In this document: positions 1 to 6,844 of the stretch, one piece after another | Layout of the letters: each line of letters starts with the position of its first letter | Position numbering within the stretch: the stretch's first letter is position 1 | Assembly: GCA_902547925.1 (NCBI GenBank) | Contig: CACCQD010000013.1 | Coordinates: 1 to 42,989 of the forward strand | Reading direction: 5' to 3' | Length of the DNA: 42,989 nucleotides | DNA from: an uncultured SAR116 cluster alpha proteobacterium | GTDB taxonomy: Bacteria; Pseudomonadota; Alphaproteobacteria; Puniceispirillales; Puniceispirillaceae | Notes under the pieces: generated by a model | The model's input: only the letters and a program-made list of their open reading frames with translations | The model's database searches: none | Told to the model about the DNA's origin: nothing | Made by a program: the position numbers and the translations under genes

Positions 1-164
1 TGATAGTTGACCTGTAGGCGATGTTTGCTAAACTTTTGACACACTTGGATTCAGTCACTGGACGGCGCTCACGTTAGGCATCGAACCTCTTCCCTAGCGC
101 GCCATCTCCTCCCAATATATATATAGCTAATTTTGCGATGCACCCATAACTCGGCTCAACTCTG

Positions 165-341
165 CTATGCGTTTGGGCTCGTCTTAAGAATGTAGAGCAA
201 GTTCGCCAAAGGTGCCACCATCCAGAGAATTGCTGAAGTCCAGAGCATCAAAGTTTGTGGTAATCCATGGCCAATGAAGAAACCCACGCATAGGAATACG
301 AGCAGGACGTTTAGTCCAATTGCGATGTTTTTTAGATTCAT
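165..341 (-). CDS. Small two-helix membrane protein, hypothetical (58 aa)
   Basis: This short frame begins with ATG and MNLKNIAIGLNVLLVF. It has two hydrophobic stretches, roughly residues 5-23 and 29-50, joined by a short HGLPQ-type turn, so it is predicted to be a small inner-membrane hairpin protein. It starts 13 nt after the stop of the upstream minus-strand gene (355-894), so the two probably form a bicistronic unit. A GATGAG purine stretch just before the ATG can serve as ribosome binding site. Small proteins of this shape are common and mostly uncharacterised, and I assign no function. It is shorter than most gene callers accept, so it may be missing from automatic annotation. What is seen is an open frame, a membrane profile and operon spacing; that it is expressed is inference. 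Confidence 0.5.
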   Translation of the reverse strand: MNLKNIAIGLNVLLVFLCVGFFIGHGLPQTLMLWTSAILWMVAPLANLLYILKTSPNA

Positions 342-354
342 TTTCTCATCTAAT

Positions 355-894
355 TCATTTAGCTGTTACTTCAAATCTGTTGGTGTTGGGTTGGACAGTT
401 TGCATCAAATCCATGAACCTTGATTGTGGTTTTCCATAAGAAGAATACAATTTTTTTGGTTTGCCATTTGAATATACGAAGGCCAACTCCTCTTCATTGT
501 ATTGGGAACTTGTGACGTCAAATCGTTCCCTGGTAAATTGATCCTCAAGCCACCAATGTTTTTCCCCATCTGGGTCTGAACCAGTAAAAGGATGAAGGCG
601 TTTTGTATCCATGAAAAACAACAGTGAAAATGTTGCCGGCACACAATATCCGAATAAACACCTCTGCCAACGTGGGTGACCCATAGGATATTTAATCCTG
701 ATGTCATGAGAAATAAATGAAAAATTCAGTTTGTCTTTTATTTGCGCACTGACCTCTGATGCAGAAGCACTGGAGTATTTGTAACGCTTGAAATTAAGAA
801 CATCGTATTTCTTTGGGGGATAGCCAATTGGGCGAATGAGTTCATGCCGATCACCAACCTGTCTCAAGTAATCATGATGTTTTGATTCTGACAT
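355..894 (-). CDS. Hypothetical protein, possibly YunG/phage-type C-H-D family (179 aa)
   Basis: A soluble-looking protein of 179 residues without signal peptide. The central part carries FGYCVPATFSLLFF, then KHWWLEDQ, then RFDVTSSQY, and near the C-terminus SRFMDLM. An order of Cys, then His-Trp, then Asp-x-Thr-x-x-Gln is seen in small YunG-like and phage-associated proteins of unknown function, and a Cys-His-Asp arrangement could support a papain-like fold; both points are inference from pattern memory. The start at MSES follows a GGAG about 12 nt upstream, which is a little far. The gene is the first of a pair with the small membrane protein at 165-341. Its upstream region contains the large hairpin repeat at 945-1104. 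Base composition is AT-rich like the neighbouring accessory genes. Confidence 0.6.
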   Translation of the reverse strand: MSESKHHDYLRQVGDRHELIRPIGYPPKKYDVLNFKRYKYSSASASEVSAQIKDKLNFSFISHDIRIKYPMGHPRWQRCLFGYCVPATFSLLFFMDTKRLHPFTGSDPDGEKHWWLEDQFTRERFDVTSSQYNEEELAFVYSNGKPKKLYSSYGKPQSRFMDLMQTVQPNTNRFEVTAK

Positions 895-944
895 CGGGGT
901 AATTAACTCCGCAAACCAAACTCAAACATATTAAAATTCGCACA

Positions 945-1104
945 ACTTAACGAGGCCAGAGTCACATTAAATAATCCAATGACACAAATGACAAGGTTTC
1001 CATAAACCTCTGGCAATTGTCCTCATGGGCGACTTTTCAGTTTCTTTGTCATTCCTGTCATCAACATTATAAAAGATCATAAATACTCTCGCTCGTGTTA
1101 GGCA
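945..1104. repeat. Large imperfect hairpin repeat, copy 1 (attC-like ends)
   Basis: On the plus strand the element begins ACTTAAC (945-951) and ends GTTAGGC (1097-1103), which fit the integron core consensus RYYYAAC and GTTRRRY. Inside, 981-996 pairs with 1044-1059 (13 of 16 positions), and AATAAT..AATGACA pairs with TGTCAT..ATTAT further out. The segment from about 981 to 1104 is highly similar to 5141-5283, in the same orientation. It also lies upstream of the minus-strand gene at 355-894 and could contain its promoter. The repeat and the pairing are seen; attC identity is a hypothesis. Confidence 0.7.
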
Positions 1105-1151
1105 ATGGTTTTACTCAACTAACACACTCGGCTGACAAGTAATCGGGTGGC

Positions 1152-2903
1152 TCAAGTTTCATGCTCTGTGTATTGATGAGTCCATAGGTCAAGGTAACGG
1201 CCATTTTGCTTCAATAATTCACCATGAGTGCCAGTTTCAACCACAACACCATTCTCTAACACGATAATTTGATCGGCGTTCAATACCGTAGACAGACGAT
1301 GCGCTATTGTAATGACGGTTCTGCCTTGAGCCGCCTGTTCAAGAGCTTCCTGTATTTCGTGCTCTGTTTTACTATCCAACGCACTGGTTGCTTCATCTAA
1401 AAGTAGAATTGGAGGATCCTTTAAAAGTGCGCGCGCAATCCCCACTCTTTGTTTCTCTCCTCCGGACAGCTTTAATCCTCGCTCACCAACGAGCGAATCA
1501 TATTTCTTGGGTAGAGACATTATGAAATTATGAATTTGTGCTTCCTTAGCTGCTCTGATAATCTCAGAGCGCGTTGCACTCTCACGCCCGTAGGCAATGT
1601 TGTAGTAAATGGTATCGTTAAAAAGGACGGTATCCTGAGGAACAACACCAATTGCGTGATGCAAGCTATTCTGAGTGACATCACGCACATCTTGCCCATC
1701 AATAAAAATCGCACCTCCAGTCACATCGTAGAAGCGAAACAAGAGGCGACCAATCGTTGATTTTCCAGAACCAGAGGGCCCTACAATCGCAGTTGTTTGT
1801 CCGGCAGGAATATCAATAGCAATTTCACTTAAAATTTGTTGACCTATCTCGTAGCTGAAACTCACCTTTTCAAGGGCCACGTGACCTTTCGAGACTCTCA
1901 CACTTGGCGCATTTGGCTTGTCGCGCACCTCTGGTGGTTCATCGAGCAGGTCAAACATCTGACGCATGTCTGCGAGTGACTGTCTGATTTCACGATATAC
2001 AGCACCAAGAAAATTGAGAGGAAAAGTGATCTGAATCATGTATGCGTTGACAAGTACGAAGTCTCCCGCAGTCAGTTTGCCCGCCTGCACCCCGACTGCC
2101 GCAAGCAGCATCACAGCTACAAGACCAATAGTGATAAGAATTGCTTGGCCAAAATTTAGAAAAGCCAATGTATAGCTGGTCTTCAAAGCAGCAGACTCAT
2201 AACCAGCCATCGCTAGATCGTAGCGCGAGGACTCTTTTTTTGCCGCCGCAAAATACTTCACAGTTTCATAATTTAAGAGGCTGTCGATTGCTTTTTGGTT
2301 TGCGTCCGTATCCTGCTGGTTCATCTCCCGACGCAACTTCACTCGCCATTCTGTGACCCAGAAAGTAAACCACATATAGATGAAAATCGTAGCGAGAATG
2401 ATGCCTATGTAACGCCAATCGTCCAACTTCCAGAAAATTGCAGCTCCAATAAAGACCAATTCAAGGATCAGAGGACCTGTTGAAAATACTAGGTAGCGCA
2501 ACAAGTATTCTACACCCTTGACGCCCCGCTCCATGATCCGGCTTAACCCCCCCGTTTTACGCGTGATGTGATAACGCATTGACAGGCTGTGGATGTGTTC
2601 AAAGGTTTCGAGCGCGAGCCTGCGAAGGGCCCTTTGTGCAACTTTCGCGAACAGGGCATCGCGAAGTTGTTGAAAACCATTTGTCATAATCCGCGCACAA
2701 CCATACGCAACCGTGAGACCAAGTGCGCCAAGCGCAACTTCTGGCAAACCACTGCCTACGAGATCATCAACGGCCCACGCTTGTAGAATGGGAGCGAGTA
2801 CTGCTATGAACTTGCTTCCCACGAGCGCTAATAGTGCAAATACGACACGTGCACGAAGATCAAAATCACCAATCGGCCAAATTAAAGGCGATACACGTTT
2901 CAC
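1152..2903 (-). CDS. Atm1-type ABC exporter (heavy metal / glutathione-thiol export family), half transporter
   Basis: The protein has an N-terminal transmembrane domain with the NYETVKYFAA stretch typical of the Atm1/HMT1 (ABCB7-like) branch, followed by one nucleotide-binding domain: Walker A GPSGSGKST near residue 373, signature LSGGEKQR near 477, Walker B ILLLDEATSALD and the switch His in IAHRLST. Family members are inner-membrane homodimers exporting glutathione-linked sulfur or metal species. The length of 583 residues is somewhat short at the N-terminus. The GTG at 2903 has no convincing ribosome binding site, and the same frame runs upstream to a TAA at 2976-2978 with plausible family sequence (AAWRTV just before the GTG) but without ATG, GTG or TTG. 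The true start is therefore unclear. The next gene upstream encodes a metal-binding DUF411 protein, which fits a metal-handling context. Confidence 0.88.
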   Translation of the reverse strand: MKRVSPLIWPIGDFDLRARVVFALLALVGSKFIAVLAPILQAWAVDDLVGSGLPEVALGALGLTVAYGCARIMTNGFQQLRDALFAKVAQRALRRLALETFEHIHSLSMRYHITRKTGGLSRIMERGVKGVEYLLRYLVFSTGPLILELVFIGAAIFWKLDDWRYIGIILATIFIYMWFTFWVTEWRVKLRREMNQQDTDANQKAIDSLLNYETVKYFAAAKKESSRYDLAMAGYESAALKTSYTLAFLNFGQAILITIGLVAVMLLAAVGVQAGKLTAGDFVLVNAYMIQITFPLNFLGAVYREIRQSLADMRQMFDLLDEPPEVRDKPNAPSVRVSKGHVALEKVSFSYEIGQQILSEIAIDIPAGQTTAIVGPSGSGKSTIGRLLFRFYDVTGGAIFIDGQDVRDVTQNSLHHAIGVVPQDTVLFNDTIYYNIAYGRESATRSEIIRAAKEAQIHNFIMSLPKKYDSLVGERGLKLSGGEKQRVGIARALLKDPPILLLDEATSALDSKTEHEIQEALEQAAQGRTVITIAHRLSTVLNADQIIVLENGVVVETGTHGELLKQNGRYLDLWTHQYTEHET

Positions 2904-3276
2904 GGTACGCCAAGCGGCTTGGCTTTCGCTCAGTTCGGATGCTTCTGTGATTTTTGGGGAGTAAGTGATTTGGATTTACCCTCGATTTTCGCCGCGGTTT
3001 AATGCTAACAAATAGGCCGTGCTTAAAACATTTTTTAAGAAGTAAGAACCTCTACAAAAAACTCACGTGCTGGTTACCTAGCTCCAACACCAATCCATTT
3101 GACAGCACACTTGTTATACCTAAGTGGGCAGGTATGTTTACCGCCCATTGCCAAAAACAAAAGAACTAATGGTAATGGTTAAGTTAACAGAGGTCGGGAG
3201 GTTACAATATCGGACATTTAGTTTCACTTCAGGGTATGGGCCAGTGGTGGTGTGTAGGTAGTATATTGTTGGGGTG
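2904..3276. other. Intergenic region upstream of the exporter
   Basis: The first 66 bases (to 2969) continue the exporter frame without a standard start codon. The rest shows no convincing gene on either strand. A GC-rich hairpin GGGC-GGTA/TACC-GCCC with a bulged A lies near 3126-3145 but lacks a following T-run on either strand, so I do not call it a terminator. Confidence 0.4.
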
Positions 3277-3741
3277 TTAAACAGATGTCTGCGGGGTATG
3301 ACTATTAAAAGCTTGGGTTTTCCCATTTTCAAAAACAAGCAACGTCTCAAATGGCTCTTTATTGCTTCCCATCTCCATACCGGGGGAACCAATGGGCATG
3401 CCGGGAACACTTAAGCCAAGAGCCTTCGGTCTCTCGATTAGTAATCTACGAATATCTTCTGCAGGTACATGGCCTTCGATAAAATAACTGCCAATTGTGG
3501 CCGTGTGGCAGGAACTGAGATCAACAGGTATGGCCAATTGTGATTTAATCAACCTCAAAACTTCGTCATTTACAAAGTTCACTTCAGTCTTCAACCCCGC
3601 TGAGATCATTCTTTCAACCCAAGCACCACAACACCCGCATGATTCTGTCCTATTCACAATTAAAGCATCTGCGGATGCAAAAACGCTTTCAGAAAAAGTA
3701 GAGATTGCCAGTGTTCCGATCAAAAATTCACGGCGTAACAT
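3277..3741 (-). CDS. DUF411 family metal-binding protein, Tat-exported
   Basis: The mature part carries the family hallmarks: ESCGCCGAWVERM near the N-terminus, SCHTATIGSYFIEGHVPAEDI in the middle (given here as the key residues Cys-His-Thr and Gly-His-Val-Pro), and GLSVPGMPIGSPGME near the end. DUF411 proteins are small periplasmic proteins often found beside copper or other metal resistance genes and are thought to bind metal through the CxCC and CH motifs. I chose the ATG at 3741, giving 154 residues, because an AGG lies upstream and the sequence starts MLRREFLIGTLAIS, a twin-arginine type signal with RR followed by a hydrophobic run. Another in-frame ATG ten codons upstream would blunt this signal. 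It lies about 0.37 kb upstream of the Atm1-type exporter on the same strand. Confidence 0.85.
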   Translation of the reverse strand: MLRREFLIGTLAISTFSESVFASADALIVNRTESCGCCGAWVERMISAGLKTEVNFVNDEVLRLIKSQLAIPVDLSSCHTATIGSYFIEGHVPAEDIRRLLIERPKALGLSVPGMPIGSPGMEMGSNKEPFETLLVFENGKTQAFNSHTPQTSV

Positions 3742-3889
3742 AAAAGGACCTCGCCTCGAATTGCTGAGCATGAGAGATGTATACCTAAAGTTTACTATTC
3801 AATAAGTAGCCGGTCCAAATTACGTTTAATGAACCAATGGGCCATCTTAATGTAGCTTATGGAATGAGAGGAAATTCTGATCGCTAAAG

Positions 3890-4054
3890 ATAATCGTCTT
3901 ATCAGCACTGGCAGTTGGCGTCACAATGCTTGTTATCCGCAAGGTGCCAATACTCCGTTTCTATGCCGAGCGGCTGTTGCAAAATTCAATAGTGAGGACA
4001 ATCCTTTTCAGAGGATTATGGCGATTGGCGCAATTATTGATATTTAGGAGATAA
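3890..4054 (+). pseudogene. Possible remnant of a short basic membrane peptide gene
   Basis: The frame from about 3881 to the TAA at 4052-4054 encodes a hydrophobic stretch (IIVLSALAVGVTMLVI) followed by an Arg/Leu-rich basic tail ending LAQLLIFRR. No ATG, GTG or TTG opens it. Its stop falls 2 nt before the expected start of the following lyase-like pseudogene, and its last codons contain that gene's TAGGAG ribosome binding site, as expected of neighbours in one operon. The composition looks protein-like but I do not recognise a family, so this could be chance. Confidence 0.25.
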
Positions 4055-4056
4055 GC

Positions 4057-4977
4057 ATCAGGAAGAAAGGCTTTGGCAAATCACCGAATGCAGTCTTTAT
4101 TGCTCTAACCGTGGTCTCAGGACTTTTGGTGACGGCAAACAGTTATGCAGAAAACATCACAGTCAGTAAGACTATACCTAATCATTTATCAGCCAGCCCT
4201 AAGGAAACCTTTTTTGTTGTTGGAGATTTTGTCCGGAGTGGATAAGCAGGACAAAGGTTCATGCTTAAGCATGGGCAATGCAAAGGACAAGATTGCAAGT
4301 GGGGCGCCCATCAGACCGAACGAAGATTGAAAGCAAAACATTCATCTTCAAAAAAAGTGGGAAATGAAGTTTTCTACGGGTTGAGTATCCATATCCCAGA
4401 AAATTTTGGTTATGAATTTACCGCTGGTAAAATGTCTTTATTCCAAGCAAAAATGACCGGTATTGATAAGCCTTTATGGGTGTTAGATACCGATGGCACA
4501 GGGTGCTATTTAAAATTACCTCACAGTCGCAGTGTCAAATGTACAATCGGTTTCATTGAGAAAGGCCGATGGCATGATTTTGTTGTGAAGGTGGACTTTG
4601 GCAGAGAACAAGTTAAAGGGCACAAATATTTTGAGATATGACAGAATGGTGAGAGAAAAGACTGCGACTCCTCCACACCCATCGTGACTAATAAAGTGAT
4701 GGGTGAGTCAAGAGGTCATGGATGGAATAGTAATAAACAAGAAATTACTATGCGATATGGAATCTATAAATGGGAAATTGGAGATTTTTTAAAATTTACA
4801 GGGTCCAAAAAACCCAAAGTTAAAACATTCATATAGCCCAACGGTTATACAAATATAAAATTCCCCTTTAAATATGACTGGGTAAAAGAGTTGATGACAA
4901 CTGTTACGTATTATGACGAAGTCAGAATTGGGAAATCATTAGAAGAAGCAAGCATTCAAGATAAAGCTGTAGATTGA
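4057..4977 (+). pseudogene. Decayed secreted polysaccharide-lyase-like gene (three nonsense codons, no start)
   Basis: One continuous frame of 306 codons runs from 4057 to the TGA at 4975-4977 with no indel. It begins with a signal peptide (VFIALTVVSGLLVTANSYA, then EN), and the body contains GLSIHIPENFGYEF, WVLDTDGTG, YLKLPHSRS, RWHDFVVKVDF and a late TTVTYYDEVRIG. This layout resembles secreted jelly-roll polysaccharide lyases of the heparin-lyase-like group (Pfam Polysacc_lyase); that assignment is from pattern memory. The frame is cut by TAA at 4243-4245, TGA at 4639-4641 (in FEI-stop-QNG, where Trp is expected) and TAG at 4834-4836 (in TFI-stop-PNG, where Gln is plausible). A TAGGAG box sits 6 nt before an ATC where an ATG would be expected. 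Each lesion is one base from a sense codon, so the gene decayed by point mutation only. Confidence 0.72.
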
Positions 4978-5032
4978 TGGAACATTGTTCCATAGTAGTC
5001 AGTCTGAGATAGCTTATGACGGCGTAGTTATT

Positions 5033-5128
5033 ATGAAAAACCTCACACCTAAGCAGAGAAAAATGTTCATGTGGGTAGCAATAGCATTATGGGGGCTGTT
5101 TGCCTTTAAGGAGTACCTTCCATTTTAG
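5033..5128 (+). CDS. Possible very small single-span membrane protein (31 aa)
   Basis: An ATG-started frame of 31 codons follows the lyase-like pseudogene on the same strand. It has a basic N-terminus (MKNLTPKQRK) and one hydrophobic segment (MFMWVAIALWGLFAF), ending in a TAG just before the hairpin repeat at 5129-5283. The profile is that of a one-helix inner-membrane peptide with the N-terminus inside. There is no clear ribosome binding site, the host operon is decaying, and the length is within chance range. Confidence 0.3.
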   Translation: MKNLTPKQRKMFMWVAIALWGLFAFKEYLPF

Positions 5129-5283
5129 CCAACCTCACCATGACACAAATGATAAGAATGACAGTGTTTTCATAAACCTCTGGCAAATGTCCTCATGGGC
5201 GACTTTTCAATTTCTTTGTCATTTCTGTCATTCCTGTCATCGCCATTATAAAAGAACACAAATACCTCCACTCGTGTTAGGCA
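5129..5283. repeat. Large imperfect hairpin repeat, copy 2 (attC-like 3' end)
   Basis: Same orientation as the copy at 945-1104, with near-identical stretches such as CATAAACCTCTGGCAA and GTCCTCATGGGCGACTTTTC. Relative to copy 1 each hairpin arm is 9 nt longer: the left arm 5151-5164 (GATAAGAATGACAG) pairs with 5225-5238 (CTGTCATTCCTGTC), and the right side holds three 9-mers at 5215-5223, 5224-5232 and 5233-5241. It ends in GTTAGGC (5276-5282), as copy 1 does. The outer left part is shorter than in copy 1 and has only a weak RYYYAAC-like sequence (GCCAAC). Confidence 0.7.
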
Positions 5284-5322
5284 CCGCCTTTGCCGAAACA
5301 CGTTTATGAGCATTTAGGTAAC

Positions 5323-5577
5323 TCACTTAAATGACCGAAAAAGCAACTGATAGTGGTTAACACCGTCAGTGCCATATTTGTGTAGTTGATAAGTATATAT
5401 ACGTGCAGCAGGGTGGTGGCCCTTGCCAGCCCGGACTGACGCACAGAATGTGCCTGTTGACGATGCGTCACTGATACGTAAACTGGCGGTAGTGCTTATG
5501 TAGCTGTCCATGTAAGTGCCTAGCCAAGGAACCGTTGTTCTCAGCGCATCTTCATCAAAGTATCATTTCCTTGCCAT
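5323..5577 (-). pseudogene. Small gene of unknown function broken by a stop at codon 5
   Basis: On the minus strand a strong ribosome binding site (CGGGAGG) lies before an ATG at 5575-5577 that opens MARK, then TGA at 5563-5565, then YFDEDALRTTVPWLG and about 70 more residues to the stop ending at 5323. The frame is otherwise open and the two halves are in register, so a single base change (for instance TGG to TGA) would explain it. The downstream part is rich in Ser, Thr and Tyr, and I do not recognise it. Translation could restart at the internal ATG of MDSYIS (5511). It lies between hairpin copy 2 and repeat copy C, and its promoter region would overlap repeat C. Confidence 0.4.
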
Positions 5578-5629
5578 CTCGAAAACCTCCCGAAACAATT
5601 ATAACCTGGGCTAGTTTTAGGTGGCTAGG

Positions 5630-5685
5630 ACAGACGACTTCGTGACCAAAATATCAGGGAAGTGTGAATATTGCCTGAACTCTGG
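5630..5685. repeat. Dispersed repeat, copy C (lacks terminator half)
   Basis: The segment from GACGACTTCG to AACTCTGG matches the right-hand half of copy A (about 16360-16416) almost base for base, with a 22-bp identical core at 5664-5685 and 16395-16416, and matches copy B (about 20008-20055) less closely. All three are in the same orientation. Copies C and A lie at the two outer edges of the regulator-transporter-amidase block. Unlike A and B, copy C has no hairpin and A-run to its left. Confidence 0.7.
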
Positions 5686-5826
5686 ACGGGAGTTATTGAT
5701 GCTGGTTGCTGCCTGCGATAGTCCTCCGATTGGAGGGGGCAAGCTCATTGGGCGGTGGTGCTTGGGCCTCTGACTTTAGTGTGTTGTTGGAAATGGGCAC
5801 AAAATTGAGTTATGCTGTGCTATTCC

Positions 5827-6639
5827 TCACGCCGCAACGAAGGCGTTTTCACCCAACTCGATCTTATTTTCTATGTGCTCTCTTATGTAAGCTGGGATCT
5901 CCATGTCATCGAGTCCAAATAAACCGCACCCGCGCAAGGCATCACGCATATTTACTGATCGACCGAGAAATTGAAATATTGAACGATAACAGGAAATATC
6001 CTGAACAGAGTCGATAGTGTTACCCAATCCCAAACCAGAAAAAAACTGCTCACGTTTGGTCGTGGTTGCGTAAAGAGTGGTATGCCAAATTGTGTGGCCC
6101 AAAAATTTTTCACGTTCTGAAATATAAAGTCTGTGACCAGAGTAATAGGCGATGCCATCATATTTTGAGACATTAATCGTTCCGTCATTGTTGGCGATAC
6201 GTTCAATTGTCTTCGTTCCCACGATGCCATCAACCTCAAACAAATAGACAAGACTTCGTTGAATCATACTCTCACGCGCTTTGACGATAAAATGATTGTA
6301 ATAGAAACCCAAAAAGGGAGATAAAGAGTCAGTCGGTACCGATTTGTTCCGAATGTCTGAGAGAAATTCGTTTGTGTAGGATCGATAATTTAAAATTCCT
6401 CGAGGCGGGTGTAGAGCGATAAGACTTCTAAACTTATGATGAGGCAATAAAAGTTCCCAATCTTCTAAACCAAAATGGTCGCAGATCCGCTGCATACTCT
6501 GAAGTCTTGGAAACGATTTTCCTGATAGGTATTTGGTAAATTGTTGTCGGGAAATTTTGATCTCTTTGCACACTTGAGTGATCGAGGAACTGTACCCGAT
6601 AAGCAACTTTAAATTCTTGCTTACATCACTTTTTTCCAT
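5827..6639 (-). CDS. Helix-turn-helix (XRE-type) transcriptional regulator
   Basis: A 270-residue protein with an N-terminal helix-turn-helix at about residues 5-60: QVCKEIKISRQQFTKYLSGK is the recognisable core, followed by SFPRLQSMQRICDHF. The remaining 200 residues look like a ligand-sensing or oligomerisation domain that I do not recognise. I chose the ATG at 6639 over one five codons upstream because a GGAGGAG box lies 6 nt before it. The gene is divergent from the transporter operon, with its start facing the substrate-binding protein across about 205 bp, so it is the likely local regulator of that operon and of itself. The base composition is as AT-rich as the operon, which suggests they arrived together. 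The regulatory role is inference from position. Confidence 0.82.
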   Translation of the reverse strand: MEKSDVSKNLKLLIGYSSSITQVCKEIKISRQQFTKYLSGKSFPRLQSMQRICDHFGLEDWELLLPHHKFRSLIALHPPRGILNYRSYTNEFLSDIRNKSVPTDSLSPFLGFYYNHFIVKARESMIQRSLVYLFEVDGIVGTKTIERIANNDGTINVSKYDGIAYYSGHRLYISEREKFLGHTIWHTTLYATTTKREQFFSGLGLGNTIDSVQDISCYRSIFQFLGRSVNMRDALRGCGLFGLDDMEIPAYIREHIENKIELGENAFVAA

Positions 6640-6844
6640 CCTAAACTCCTCCAAATTTTACCCAAAAATGACGCGATATGGTTATCAAGATTTACAAATA
6701 GCGTCAAAAATTTGATTCATAGGCTATATGCATCAAGAAACCAATAGCTCATAGTTTTTCCAATGGGTTCTTTGAGAATCTGAAAGATGCAAAAAATTTA
6801 AAGAAATTGTGCGTTTAGGCGCAATAAATTTAGGGAGGCTTCGC
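6640..6844. promoter_or_regulatory. Divergent promoter/operator region with TGACGC inverted half-sites
   Basis: This AT-rich spacer separates the divergent regulator and transporter operon. It contains TGACGC at 6669-6674 and its exact inverse GCGTCA at 6701-6706, centres 32 bp apart (about three helical turns), a spacing that would put two half-sites on one DNA face. No promoter hexamer is strong enough to assign. The pairing is seen; operator function is inferred. Confidence 0.35.

Noticed and set aside
5215-5241. Three 9-bp tandem units as a possible CRISPR or minisatellite
   Set aside because: Only three short units without spacers; they are explained as part of the hairpin arm of copy 2.
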